Assembly: GCF_032452875.1 (NCBI RefSeq)
Contig: NC_083870.1
Location: forward strand, 558,001 to 622,000
From: Bos javanicus
Lineage: Eukaryota; Chordata; Mammalia; Artiodactyla; Bovidae
DNA length: 64,000 bases
Reading direction: 5' to 3'
Of this stretch, positions 47,268 to 59,270 are shown piece by piece. The notes beneath the pieces were generated by a model that did not search any database, had not been told where the DNA came from, and worked only from the letters and a program-made list of their open reading frames with translations. The translations under genes and the position numbers were made by a program. Each line of letters begins with the position of its first letter. The first letter of the stretch is position 1.

Positions 47268-47992
47268 TCAGTTCGATTCAGTTCAGTCGCTCAGTCGTGT
47301 CCGATTCTATGTGACCCCATGAATCGCAGCACGCCAGGCCTCCCTGTCCATCACCAACTCCCGGAGTTCACTCAGACTTACGTCCATCGAGTCAGTGATG
47401 CCATCCAGCCATCTTATCCTCTGTCGTCCCCTTCTCCTGCCCCCAATCCCTCCCAGCATCAGAGTCTTTTCCAATGAGTCAACTCTTCGCATGAGGTGGC
47501 CAAAGTACTGGAGTTTCAGCTTTAGCATCATTCCTTCCAAAGAAATCCCAGGGCTGATCTCCTTCAGAATGGACTGGTTGGATCTCCTTGCAGTCCAAGG
47601 GAATCCCAAGAGTCTTCTCCAACACCACAGTTCAAAAGCATCAATTCTTTGGTGCTCAGCTTTCTTCACAGTCCAACTCTCACATCCATACATGACTACT
47701 GGAAAAACCATAGCCTTGACTAGACGGACCTTTGTTGGCAAAGTAATGTCTCTGCTTTTGAATATGCTATCTAGGTTGATCATAACTTTCCTTCCAAGGA
47801 GTAACCGTCTTTTAATTTCATGGCTACAGTCACCATCTGCAGTGATTTGGGAGCCCCCCAAAATAAAGTCTGACACTGTTTCCACTGTTTCCCTATCTAT
47901 TTCCCATGAAGTGATGGGACCAGATGCCATGATCTTAGTTTTCTGAATGTTGAGCTTTAAGCTAACTTTTTCACTCTCACTTTCATCAAGAA
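47268..47992 (-). mobile_element. BovB LINE 3' part with long intact frame
   Basis: Reverse BovB starting with the terminal complement ttcagttcagtcgctcagtc. It is 5'-truncated near 47992, after the start of the RT C-terminal side. The minus frame at 47307-48056 is open for 249 codons. Its last 215 or so residues are BovB C-terminal sequence without a stop, and the first 34 come from host DNA by chance. The least decayed BovB coding stretch in the window, so probably the youngest copy. It lacks endonuclease and RT catalytic residues. Confidence 0.94.
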
Positions 47993-48879
47993 ACAGAAGC
48001 CCATAAAGGAAGAGGACACAGAAGCCCAGAGAAATCAGATGGCTTGAGCAGGTCATGTAACTATTTGGGAACCAGAAATAGACCCTAATACTTTTTAAAA
48101 ATCATGCAGCTGCCCTGTTTAGAGACCAATTCCTTTCCCCTTTGAGCATTTAGCATGTTCTTAATACAGATACATATGTATCCTGCCCAGACTAAGAGCT
48201 AGACATTTAAGTCCAACTGAAGTTACTGAGCCAACTAGAGTTTTTTTTCCTCTATCCAAAAAGCCATCTGTCTTCTCTTAGCAACACATGTCCTTGGGCC
48301 TGCAGTCATCTGGGAGGAGCCATCCCTGATCTCCACATGGGAATCTGGCAACACCTGTGAGTCTATTTGTGGCTCAGTCAGAGACAGCAGCACGACAGCT
48401 TAGGAGATAGGAGAGAGAATTACTGAAGGGTTAAGTCTATAGGAACAGCTTCAGGTCGTAACCTGTAAGATAGACCTGGGTGTAGATGCTTAAGTTGGGT
48501 GAAGGTGGACACCAGCAAGCAGGAGGACTACGAATTAGGAGACTGGATGGTCAACATTTTCAGCTGAAATCTAGAAGGTGGAGACAGGAAGGCCAGAAGC
48601 CAGAACTCTTCAAAATAAGTTTGTGCTATTATGTTGAGTATCCATGATGCTCTGAGGTTGCACGGGGACTAACCCCTGTACCTGGGTAACGAGGGACCAC
48701 TAATCATGAAAGGTGATCATTGGAGATAAAGCACTTTGGAAGGAGAGATGAAAAAAAGGTCTTGTATGTAATTCTGTCAAAGAGAAGTCAAAACAGAAAA
48801 GGTTATTAAATCTAGAAGAGATTTGGAAAACGGGTCAAGACAGCAAGGCATTAAATAAAAAGTCAAATTCAGGATATCG
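47993..48879. other. Intergenic unique DNA downstream of both genes
   Basis: No gene or clear repeat. DCAF6 transcription is expected to end at its right edge. Confidence 0.5.
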
Positions 48880-49281
48880 TAAAACAACCAACTTCTTTAA
48901 TTAGAAAGCAACAAACATGCAAATGGCAAGTATAGACATTTCTTTGAACCAGTATTTTCACTATTTAATGAAAATTCCTCTTCCACATTGATCCAAGCTC
49001 CCACATCCGAAGGTTAGGGAAAATATTGCACTTTGCATTTTCTACCACTCCTCACACATGGCAAAAAGTTTTTAAAACATTTTGCTAGTTTTGTTTTACA
49101 CACACTCCCAAATTCATGCACACAATCATTCCAAACCAATGTTAGGTTATCCCCTCAAAAGGGAAAAACTCAAAAAAACCACAACCTTAAAATTGCACTA
49201 AAGCTCTGTAAAGAAAAAATATATATAATAAATGTCTTATACAAATTTCAGAACATCTAAGTGCTTGCCAGTAAGAGTTTA
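48880..49281 (-). other. DCAF6: DCAF6 3' UTR (predicted)
   Basis: A/T-rich, repeat-free sequence directly after the DCAF6 stop on the - strand, ending about 15-20 nt past the ATTAAA at 48901-48896. The exact cleavage site is an estimate. An AATAAA also overlaps the stop codon region (49278-49283) but would leave almost no 3' UTR. Confidence 0.6.
48896..48901 (-). terminator. DCAF6: Likely DCAF6 poly(A) signal
   Basis: ATTAAA on the - strand, followed by a GT-rich stretch (gttggttgtttt), the usual layout for a cleavage site. Confidence 0.55.
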
Positions 49282-49346
49282 TTATTCTTCATCCTCATTT
49301 TCATTCTCCTGACCAGAGCCTTCTGATCTGTCACTTTCCAACCGGT
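49282..49346 (-). CDS. DCAF6: DCAF6 last coding exon (C-terminus)
   Basis: DCAF6 (IQWD1/NRIP) is a WD-repeat, IQ-motif protein that serves as a substrate receptor for CUL4-DDB1 ubiquitin ligase and as a nuclear-receptor coactivator (family knowledge). This exon ends the protein: two bases finish an aspartate codon, then RLESDRSEGSGQENENEDEE and TAA at 49284-49282. Acceptor ttttccag with AG at 49348-49347 (- strand). The glycine/glutamate-rich acidic tail and the matching phase with 57704-57809 support the call, as does the known tail-to-tail order with GPR161. Only the two last exons lie in the window. Confidence 0.9.
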
Positions 49347-49711
49347 CTGGAAAACACAGAAGACCAAAAAAAAAACAGCCTTTAGTATTACAATCAAAAT
49401 AGTTGTCAATACCTTAAATAAAACTGATTAAAATGTGTATAATTCAAAATATCATCATGTGAAGATCAGCTCACAGCTATGTGTAGAAGTTATTTTTGCC
49501 TCTAGAGGCAAAGAATAAAGGAAACACAGCACTATTAACTTAGAATATTCATGTAATTCTAAAGATAAAAAAAATTACAAAATAAAAACCCTGAAGATCT
49601 CGATCTATAGTGATCTACTGCAATGATTTCAAACTGTGTTCCTAGGAGTTATATCAGGTGTCACCAAAGGGAGTGAGAGGGAAGCTGTGCAAGAGCATCT
49701 GGGAATCATTC

Positions 49712-49895
49712 CCTAGTTGGCTCAGATGGTAAAGAATCTGTTTGCAATGCAGAAGACCCAGGTTCAGTCCCTGGGTCAGAAAGATCCTCTGGAGAGGGAA
49801 ATGGCAAGCCACTCCAGTATTTCTGCCTAGAGAATCCCACAGACAGGAGCCTGGCAGGCTGCAGAGTTGGACACAACTGAAGCGACTCAGCACAC
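49712..49895 (+). mobile_element. Bov-tA SINE
   Basis: ccctagttggctcagatggt head and gttggacacaactgaagcga end, in sense orientation. Confidence 0.88.
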
Positions 49896-50949
49896 AACAC
49901 ACGTATTTCTGGTTATAAAAATATTTCTTAAATATCTGCTATGTTCCAGGATACAGTGGTGACCAAAGCAGTCACAGGGTCTTCTCTGTCCTCAAGGAGC
50001 TTATCTAGGCTGACCACTCAAGGGAGTGTGCAATTACCATCTGGTGCGCCAGCATGGCATGTCCTCTCAAGTTCCACGGTTTACATTTGCTGTCCCTCTG
50101 CTTGGGACACTCACCTAGTTCTTCAGCTACAAAGGTTATGCTTACTCATCTCAATACAACTATTTTTCCCTTTGTGAAACTTTGCCCAGACTTTCTCAGA
50201 TCCCTAACTTGCAGAATTATGAACTCCTTCCTTCAGGTTCCAGAATATTTTATATGTACCATATAATGATGATTCTAATTGCAGTACTAGTCTGTCTGCA
50301 CATCTTCTTGCAGACTGTGAGCTCCTGGGAGGGTAGGAGTTATTTCTTTTTATCTTTTATCCTCAGGGCCTAGTACAAGAGGTTCAATGAAGGTTTATCA
50401 AATAAACAAATTTAAGTGTTACTAAGATAAGACACACTGCATTAGGGCACAACGAAGGCCACAGTGTCAAGCCACTGCAGCCACCAGGATGGAGCCTTTC
50501 CATCACAGACGCTTCTCCAGGGCAAGCCGGGAGGCTGAAGGTGAGACACGGGAATTATTCAGGCTTCTCAACACCGAGAGAAGATGGAATCCTGGGGCTT
50601 TATTATTCACAGGGGCTTAGATACTCCCAGTGAATTCTAAATTGTCAACACCAGTATACAGAAGGGATGTATGTTTAATTGTCCAAGTAAATTAAGATTA
50701 AATCCCCTCTATACCAACTCCATTTCAATGTCAAACTAAGAAGATAATATATGTGTATATGATTTGTAACCTGAGTTATACAAGTTTTAGTTATTAAAGT
50801 GTTCAATATACATTTGTAAGATAAGATTATAATAAATCTTCACAGGTCACTAAGGAATCTAAACACAGTGGGAGACTTTCTGATCAATAAAAAGTTACCT
50901 AAGGTATATGAGTATAAAAGAGATTATGCTATATTTATTGTGTGCGCCA

Positions 50950-51075
50950 CTGAAGAAGGAAATGGCAACCCACTCCAGTGTTCTTGCCTGGAGAATCCCA
51001 GGGACGGGGGAGCCTGGTGGGCTGCTGTCTATGGGGTCGCACAGAGTTGGACACAACTGAAGCGACTTAGCAGCA
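50950..51075 (+). mobile_element. BovA SINE monomer
   Basis: gaaggaaatggcaacccact to gaagcgacttagcagca in sense orientation. No tRNA head. Confidence 0.9.
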
Positions 51076-51969
51076 TACTTTCATGGGAGAGAACAATACA
51101 TGAATTTGCTGTTCTGCTTACCTAGAGTATCATAAGTAATATACCGGTCATATTAGTGGAACATGTTTAAATAGCATCAGCATATTTTAAAATGTGCAGG
51201 ATGACCCAGTTCTTTTTGGTTGTCACATTATGAATGAAGATGGGGAAATGGAGGGTTAAGATGAAATGTCACAGCCTTCAAATCCGGGAGTTTACAGCAG
51301 ACATTAGAATTCTGCAAAGTCCAAAGCAAGCAACATGCAGTCCAGTGAGGGCCTAGGGTCTCTTATATAGTCACAGAGTAACTCACAGTGGCTTCTGGAA
51401 TGAGGAAGGGGGCAGAATGGTTGTGTTTTTTTTTTCCAGATCTTTCTCACACAACTTCTGCAGAGTCATCTCTCTCAGAATGTAAACCCAATTTTTAAGA
51501 ACAAAATTAAATAAAATCTTTTTGTCCACAGAGTACTACTGAGGTAATAAAACTGCAAAGCAGTTCAACACTTTCACAAATCTCTGGTTGGCAATTAAAG
51601 GCCAAGGAGGGCTGAGAACACTGTGTTCTTTAAAATGACAACTAGAAATAATGACTTAGAAAGCCACTGTTTTCAAAAGCAAGACAACACCAAGTTGCTA
51701 TTGTAAATAAGGGTTACATTTGTGGGAAGGCTCCTTTAATTCTCTTTTAGAAATACTTCTAAATTTATTTTTGAATTGAAAAAAATTCAGTTTTTCACAA
51801 ATTGAATATTTGTGAAATTATTTTTGACCAGGAAAAATATGAGATACTATTAATAAGCTGGCTGGGGCTGGAGAGAGGGGACAACAGAGATATGAAAACA
51901 ATTACCCGAAGGAAACCTGTATTCCACAAAGAATCAATACAGTACTCCTGGTTAGCTAGAGATTTGATA

Positions 51970-52340
51970 CTGTTAAGTTTATTCATTCACTCACCCATTC
52001 ATTCAATGAGAACACTGACTGAGCAACTATTATGTGCTAGGCACTGTTCTAGGAACTAGCTATCCAGATTTGAATAAGACAAACTAGGTCTCTGGTCTTA
52101 ATGAACTCACTTTCTAGAAAAGAAAAACAGAAAACAAGACAATGTATTTTTATCCTTTAATCTGTGTAACAAGGCAACAAATAAATGAAGTTAGAATAAG
52201 TACTTGAGGAAAACCAGGGAATGACCAGAGAGTAAGTGATGAGAAGGAGCGTGTGCACTTTAAGCAACTTCACAATGAGTGACTAAGGAACACTTTTCTG
52301 AGGAGGTGACACTGGAGCTGAGGCCTCAATTGTATGTTCA
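51970..52340 (+). repeat. L2/MIR-type ancient repeat
   Basis: attcattcactcacccattc, then gagcaactattatgtgctag and gcactgttctaggaactagc, is the common old pattern. It continues into ctctggtcttaatgaactca and decays after about 52340. Confidence 0.55.
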
Positions 52341-52835
52341 ATTATTAGTGAAGTTGGCAAATGAACAAAGCTGTCTAAAAGGCAGCGAAACAGCCAGTGA
52401 AAAGGTCCTAAATATACTAATAAGCTTTATGAGTCTGAGGAGGAAAGCAGTCACTTACGGCTAAAATGTAGCAAGCAAGCAGAAAACAAATGCATGGACT
52501 CAGTGGCTGGTAGGTCTCTCTCTTGTAGATCGGAGTATGAAGTCTAGGTTTTATTTTATGAGCAGTGGGAAGCCCCTAAGAATTTTAAGCAAGGGTGACA
52601 TAACCTAATTTACTTCTTAAAAAAGACAGTCAGCAAACTATGGCCCCTGGGCAAACCCTCCCTTAGCCTATTTCTATAAATAAAGTAGTATTAAGGCACA
52701 CCCATGACCTCGATCTACATATTATCTATGGCTGCTTTTGCAACACTGTCAGAAATGAGCATCTGCAACAGAAACCACATGGCCCACAAAGCCTATTTAC
52801 TCTGGCCATTTAAAGAAAAGGTTTACTAACCCACA

Positions 52836-54615
52836 AGCAAGGAGGGATAAGAAAGCCTTCTTCAGGGATCAATGCAAAGAAATAGAGGAAAACAATAGAA
52901 TGGGAAAGACAAGAGATCTCTTCAAGAAAATTAGAGATACCAAGGGAACATTTCATGCACAGATGGGCACAATAAAGGACAGAAATGGTATGGACTGAAG
53001 AGAAGCAGAAGACATTAAGAGTTGGCAAGAATACATAGAACTATACAAAAAAGATCTTCCCGACGCAGATAACCATGATGGTATGATCACTGACCTAGAC
53101 CCAGACATCCTGGAGTGTGAAATCAAGGGGGCCTTAGGAAGCATCACTACGAACAAAGCTAGTGGAGATGATGGACTTCCAGTACAGATATTTCAAATCC
53201 TAAAAGATGATGCTGTAAAAGTGCTGCACTCAATATGCCAGCAAATTGGGAAAACTCAGCAGTGGCCACAGAACTGGAAAAGGTCAGTTTTCATTCCAAT
53301 CCCAAAGAAAGGCAATGCCAAAGAATGTTCAAACTACTGCACATTTGCACTCATCTCACACACTAGTAAAGTAATGTTCAAAATTCTCTAAGCCAGGCTT
53401 CAATAGTACATGAACCGTGAACTTCTAGATGTTCAAGCTGGATTTAAAAAAGGCAGAGGAACCAGAGATCAAACTGCCAACATTCACTGGATCATCGAAA
53501 AAGCAAGAGAGTTCCAGAAAAACCTCTAATTCTGCTTTATTGACTATGCCAAAGCCTTTGACTATGGATCACAACAACCTGTGGAAAATTCTGACAGAGA
53601 TGGGAATACCAGACCACCTGACCTGCCTCTTAAGAAATCTGTATGCAGGTCAAGAATCAACAGGTAGAACTGGACATGGAACAACCGACTGGTTCCAAAT
53701 CAGGAAAGGAGTACATCAAGGCTGTATATTGTCACCCTGCTTATTTAATTTAAATGCAGAGTACATCATGCGAAATGCTGGGCTGGATGAAGCACAAGCT
53801 AGAATCAAGATTGCCGGGAGAAATATCAATAACCTCAGATATGCAGATGACACCAGTCTTATGGCAGAAAGCAAAGAAGAACTAAAAAGCGTCTTGATGA
53901 AAGTGAAAGAGGAGAATGAAAAAGTTGGCTTAAAACTCAACATTCAGAAAACTAAAATCATGGCATCCAGTCCAATCACTTCATGGCAAATAGATGGGGA
54001 AACAATGGAGACAGTGACAGACTTTATTTTCTTGGGCTCCAATATCACTGCAGATGGTGACTGCAACCATGAAGTTAAAAGATGCTTGCTCCTTGGAAGA
54101 AAAGCTATGACCAACCTAGACAGCACATTAAAACACAGAGACATTACTCTGCCAACAAAGGTCCGTCTAGTCAAAGCTATGGTTTTTCTAGTAGTCATGT
54201 ATGGATGTGAGAGTTGGACTATGGAGAAAGCTGAGTGCTGAAGAATTGATGCTTTTGAACTGTGATATTGGAGAGGACTCTTGAGAGTCCCTTGGACTGC
54301 AAGGAGATCAAAGCAGTCCATCCTAAAAGAAATCAGTCCTGAATATTCCTTGGAAGTACTGATGCTAAAGCTGAAAATCCAATACTTTGGCCACCTGATG
54401 CGAAGAACTGACTCATTGGAAAAGACCCTGATGCTGGGAAAGACTGATGGCAGAAGGAGAAGGGTATGACAGATGATGAGATGGTTGGACTGCATCACTA
54501 ACTCAATGGACATGAATTTGAGTAAGCTCCGGGAATTGGTGATGGACGGGGACGCCTGACATGCTGCAGTCCATGGGGTCGCAGAGTTGGACACAACTGA
54601 GCGACTGAACTGAAC
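52836..54615 (+). mobile_element. BovB LINE, 5'-truncated, about 1.8 kb, with long RT frame
   Basis: Bounded by a 13-nt duplication with one mismatch (ttactaacccaca 52823-52835; ttactgacccaca 54616-54628). Frames at 53083-53391 (between endonuclease and RT) and 53429-54241 (270 codons) cover the RT fingers, the RYADD catalytic motif (near 53836-53853) and part of the C-terminal region. A frameshift near 53520-53570 disturbs the join and a stop falls at 54239-54241. The tail ends with gagcgactgaactgaac. Lies inside the DCAF6 intron, antisense to the gene. Confidence 0.95.
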
Positions 54616-55632
54616 TTACTGACCCACATTTTAAAAAAGCCTCCTCTGACTGCTGTGGAAATCAGACTATACAAAAGTGAGAGCAGAAGTGGAGAGACCA
54701 AGATAGATGAATATGGATTGTATTCTGGAGTAAAGCTACCCTAATTGATGGAGTGAATTTGTACATGAATGGGTCAGTGCCTGTACGTTCAGTGTGATGT
54801 TAGCTCTACAGATATGGCTATTTAGATCTACATCTGCCATGTTCCAGAGGCAGCAACAAATGCTTCAGGGTTTTATAAACCATGTTAACACTGGACTTTA
54901 TCCTAAGAGCATGGGGAGGCACAAGAGAATTTTAAAGAGGGGAGTAAACTGAGTAGATTGTAACATATTCTAGAAGAGTTTGGAATGGTTCACACACCAT
55001 CTCTCCAAAGCCTGTCAAAGCTTCTAGGAATCTCAGAACTGCCTTTATCTCTCATGAAGTTGCCTAAACTAAAAGCTGTTAGTAGAGCATTCATGAGAAA
55101 ATTTTGGGTGTTTTTTTTAAAATACAGAAGCTCAAATCCTATTCAGATAAAATGAATCAGGATCTTTAGTGCGTAGGAACCAGGTATTTGTAGTTTTGAA
55201 AAGGAGATTTAAAGCGCACATCATTGTACTTGGAATACAGGACAATGAAGAAAAGGAGAGGAAAGGAGTAGCTGACTCATCAAATAACTAGATATCTTAA
55301 GAATAAAAGCAGCAGAAATATCAACTCTTGGTTATCTTTTCCTATCAAGGATTTTACTTAAGAGAAACAAGAGGGTGAGTTAGGTTGACTAAGCCAACTA
55401 CAAAGTGTCTCCCTTTGATTGCTGGCAAAAAAACCCAAAAACAATAGAATAAAGAAAACCTTTATATTATAAGCAGCTAATTCTAAAATCAAAGAAGGAG
55501 AGTAGTAACTGAGTTAACAAACCACTGATACATCAGCACGCATTTAAAATAGATTCTTGCACAAATGAAAGGAGAAACAGTGTCCTATAGGCAAACTCAG
55601 AAAGAGCCATTCACCAGATGAACTCTATATGA

Positions 55633-55676
55633 AAATTTAGTTATCATAATCAGCAAATTTAGTTATCATAATCAGC
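55633..55676 (+). repeat. 22-nt exact tandem duplication
   Basis: A 22-nt unit beginning aaatttagttatcataat occurs twice head to tail without mismatch (55633-55654 and 55655-55676). Confidence 0.95.
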
Positions 55677-56139
55677 ACATGTTTTTCCTGTTCTATAAAA
55701 CAGTGCCTCCTCATATCTGAAGTCAAGTGAATTTTAAGAGTACTGCTTCTTATTGAAGAAAACAGATCAAAAGATGTCACAGTGAATAACATGGGGGCAA
55801 AAGAAGTACCATGATAATATGCTGTTGGATTACAAACATTTTCTGTTTTCATTTTAGGTTTATTTTTTGTTTTGCTTTAACCATTTGAAATTTTTATTCT
55901 TTCCTTGTAATAGTTGATATTGACAATTTGAGGGTTTTCTTTCCAGCTCCTTTAATTACAGACATAAGGAGCGTCTTTAAATTTGTAGATGTACCACAGT
56001 CTCTTCCAGGACTTAAGACAAATGCTATATACTCTTTTTTTCTGCCAGGAATACTTATGTCTCCCTTCCCCACTCTCTGAGGAAATGATATGCAGTCTGC
56101 CGTTTATATAGACCTGAGGGTCTGTAACAGAAAGGTGAA

Positions 56140-56292
56140 AGTGAAAGTCACTCAGTCGTGTCTGACTCTTTGTGACTCCATGGACCCCACCAGGCTCTTC
56201 TGTCCATGGAATTCTCAAGGCCAGACTATTAGAGCGGGTAGCCATTCCCTTCTCCAGAGGATCTTCCCAACCCAGGGATCGAACCCAGGACA
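56140..56292 (-). mobile_element. Bov-tA SINE, truncated
   Basis: Reverse body from gtcactcagtcgtgtctgac to cagggatcgaacccaggac. The outermost tRNA head is missing. Confidence 0.87.
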
Positions 56293-56401
56293 GAAGTTAT
56301 CCTAACAAAGAGTGAGGGTGGGAGGGGACAGCATGACTGTAAAGATTTTGAGGCAGGAAAGAGTTTGAGGTACCCGCAGATTTAGAGAGGGCCAGAGAGG
56401 A

Positions 56402-56532
56402 TGGAGAAGAAACTGGCAACCCACTCCAGTATTCCTGCCTGGAGAATCCCAGGGACGGGGGAGCCTGGTGGGCTGCCATCTATGGGGCTGCACAGAGTTG
56501 GGCACGACTGAAGCAACTTAGCAGCGGCAGCA
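56402..56532 (+). mobile_element. BovA SINE monomer
   Basis: gaagaaactggcaacccact to gactgaagcaacttagcagc, sense orientation, with a (gc/agc)-type tail. Confidence 0.88.
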
Positions 56533-57491
56533 CAGAGAATGGAGAGGACAGAGAAGGAAAGAATGGACTAGAAAAACAGTTTGAAATCAGCTCATCCAGA
56601 GGACTGCATGTCTTATTCATGACTTGAATATGTTCCTGCAACTGAAATTTGTAGGTAAAAGGAGAGTAAATGCTTGGAAGCTAGTTTCAAATTCAGGCTT
56701 TACCGTTTATCAGTTGTGTGACCTGCAGTGAGTTATTAAAAATACTCTACTATGTAGAGGGCTGGAGCTAACTGAGGATAGATTTGTGAAATGATTGGTA
56801 TGCTGCCTGATTCATTAAAGGTACTCTATACATGGTTGGTGTTATTAAATAGTACTCAACATATAAAGAAATTTGTGTTATCAGTGAAGTGATAAAACAT
56901 TTTGTTTATAATGGATATTGGATACTTTCTATTGTTATGAACACAGGTTATTCTATTCCTTCTTGAAAATTAGTTATAATATAATGTAATTAATTGTAAT
57001 GTGAAGTTTTGTATCTGAAGCACTGAACCCCATGGTTTATCTTCTAAAACAAACACACAAAAATTAGAAAAATACATTGAGCTATTGTTTCAAATCTTTG
57101 TAGTAATACATTTATTTTTGTCTGGGCTGTGATTGATTTTGGCCAAATGTATCATTAAAAGTTACTTACTTACATAAACCTTAACACATCTTAAGGTTTA
57201 TGATATGATATTCCACTCTGAGAAGAAAACCATAGCTGATAAAAGATTTGAAGTGATGTCATCTTTTCATTAGGACAGTTCAATAAAGATGGCTCATGGG
57301 GATACAAATTACTGTACTAAGATCAAGAATTCATACCACTCAGTTCAAAAGTTAAGCCGCCTTCTATGTAGTCTGAGAGGACCTAATGTCAGCAAGAAAT
57401 ACACTTCTTGTGTTTAAAAAAAAAGTTAAAAAGTTAAGGCCAAAAAAAGTTGGCCTTGATCTTGTAATTTAAGGAGATTAATAAAATCTCT

Positions 57492-57600
57492 GAATTTTTT
57501 GGCCGCACCATGCAGCATGTGGGATCTTAAGTTTCCCAAGCAGGTATGGAACCCCTGCCCCCTGCAGTGGAAGTGCAAGTGCTAGCTACTGGACTGTCAG
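57492..57600 (-). mobile_element. CHR-type SINE fragment
   Basis: ttttttggccgcaccatgca, then gcaggtatggaacccctgcc and ctactggactgtcaggaaaa, is the reverse of a shortened CHR element. Confidence 0.7.
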
Positions 57601-57703
57601 GAAAATCCCCTTTTCCCCTTAAATATAAATCCCTTTAACGTCAATCTTAAATAATGTTTTTTCAAATATAATAATGATTTTAAGGCATACTGACAGTTCT
57701 TAC

Positions 57704-57809
57704 CAGCTCGAATATGGTTCAGTGAAGCCAACATCCTCAACATGAAAGAGGCTGGAACTGTAATGGTATTTCTAGTCTCTTCCAGCATGAGTTCATTTCG
57801 AGTTATAAC
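57704..57809 (-). CDS. DCAF6: DCAF6 penultimate coding exon
   Basis: On the - strand the exon reads V-I-T-R-N-E-L-M-L-E-E-T-R-N-T-I-T-V-P-A and then SFMLRMLASLNHIRA plus one base of D. It is 106 nt (35 codons and 1 base), and its phase matches the last exon exactly (G + AC gives the aspartate). Acceptor ttgtctcatag with AG at 57811-57810; donor GTAAGAAC. This helical stretch follows the last WD-repeat region in the family, and its exact match to the remembered C-terminal sequence of DCAF6 is the main ground for naming the gene. The preceding exon was not found up to 64000 and must lie farther right. Confidence 0.92.
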
Positions 57810-57952
57810 CTATGAGACAAGTTAAATAACCATGTCAAAGATCATAGAGTAACTGTATGTTTTCCTTAGATACTAGAGAGAACTGTAAAGAATTAACAGG
57901 AATTACTTCATTCTTCACATATATCTATATGAGTCTATATTACCATCTTAAG

Positions 57953-58212
57953 GCTGCTGCTGCTAAGTTGCTTCAGTCGTGTCTGACTCTTTGTGACCCC
58001 ATAGATGGCAGCCCACCAGGCTTCCCCATCCCTGGGATTCTCCAGGCAAGAACACTGGAGTGGGTTGCCATTTCCTTCTCCAATGCGTGAAAGTGAAGTC
58101 GCTCAGTCGCGTCCGACTCCCAGCGACCCCATGGACTGCAGCCTACCAGACTCGTCCATCCATGGGATTTTCCAGGCAAGAGTACTGGAGTGGGGTGCCA
58201 TTGCCCTCTTAA
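57953..58212 (-). mobile_element. BovA2 SINE (dimeric)
   Basis: ctgctgctgctaagttgctt at the left and two reverse BovA units joined near 58085 (gtgaaagtgaagtcgctcag). It retains many CpG sites (for example cagtcgcgtccgactcccag), so it is a young copy. Confidence 0.93.
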
Positions 58213-59126
58213 GGCCACCCAATGCCAAATAATTACTTTAGCTTGTAATCAACAGAGTAAGATCAGAGAACACTACTCTTTAACTGGAAGAAAGACAAAG
58301 GTCAAACCCTGAGGCTACCTGAAACACATAAGAATTCAATTTACTTTTACTTATAATTTGTTTATAAAAGCAGAGCAGTCTACTTTGTGTCCGCTTATTA
58401 TTTTTTTCCCTCTAGTGGAACTGATATTTCTAGTGACAGCACTGTTAGATTATTATCCCTGGGTCATTTGTGCCCCTCAAGGAAAATGTTACGTTAACTT
58501 CAAAGTTAACTTCAAAAATAAACCTCTGGATGAGAGTTACCAATGAACTGTGTCTTAAGTATGAAGAATAGGACTAAAGAACATCCATGAACATCTATGG
58601 ATTTAATGTATAATTATAGACAAAGGAAAAAAGAGGAAACCAAAGGGAATGGCAAAGGAAAAACAGAAAGAAAGGAAGGAAAGCAGTAAAGGAAGAAAAG
58701 ACACTAACCTGATCAGCAGTCCCCCAACGACATTACATTGTCAACTCATGAGGGTGCCCACAGGGCCCTGTACAGCCCGGCCTCATGAGGCCCGCTGAGC
58801 TGCTTTCTTATGTGTCCTCAGCACGCAGATGGCTCACCCACCTTACAGCAACTTGAAACACGCTGATCCTTCTCTCTCAAATGTTCCTTTGGTCCTGGTC
58901 TACCTGGTAAACTCAGTCCAATTCTGATTTCCTCTGTGAAGACCTTCCCATCCCATTTACTCCAATTGAAAATTCCTTTCTATGAGTTTCCAGAACACTA
59001 CGTGTACATTTCTGACACTGACCACACTGTACTCTGGTTGTTCATATGTCTGTTTTTTCCCACTAGTCTTTGGGTTCTGAAGGAAAGGCTTTATCTTTTA
59101 AAATCCAGGATTCTACCTGATATAGG

Positions 59127-59270
59127 GGCTTCCTATGTGGCACCTGCTTGCCGATAAAGGAGACAAAAGAGACTTGGGTTCGATAGCTGCGTTGGGAAGA
59201 CCCCCTAGAATAGGAAATAGCAACCCACTCCAGTATTCTTGCTTAGAAAATTCCATGGACAAAGGGGCCT
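59127..59270 (+). mobile_element. Bov-tA SINE, truncated
   Basis: ggcttcctatgtggcacctg head to ttccatggacaaaggggcct, sense orientation. The 3' third is missing. Confidence 0.8.

Larger units (their letters stand above)
49347..52835 (-). other. DCAF6 last intron, left part
   Basis: The 8.36-kb intron between the two DCAF6 exons (49347-57703). Besides the SINEs and the L2-like piece listed separately, this part is unique A/T-rich DNA. No further exon was seen. Confidence 0.6.
54629..57703 (-). other. DCAF6 last intron, right part
   Basis: A/T-rich unique DNA with SINEs at 56140-56292, 56402-56532 and 57492-57600 and one tandem duplication. No exon seen. The donor is at its right edge (- strand G|GTAAGAAC, GT at 57703-57702). 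Confidence 0.6.

Noticed and set aside
58380..58560. Possible further DCAF6 exon near 58400-58550
   Set aside because: The open stretch is on the wrong strand, and the - strand shows no family residues or matched splice sites.
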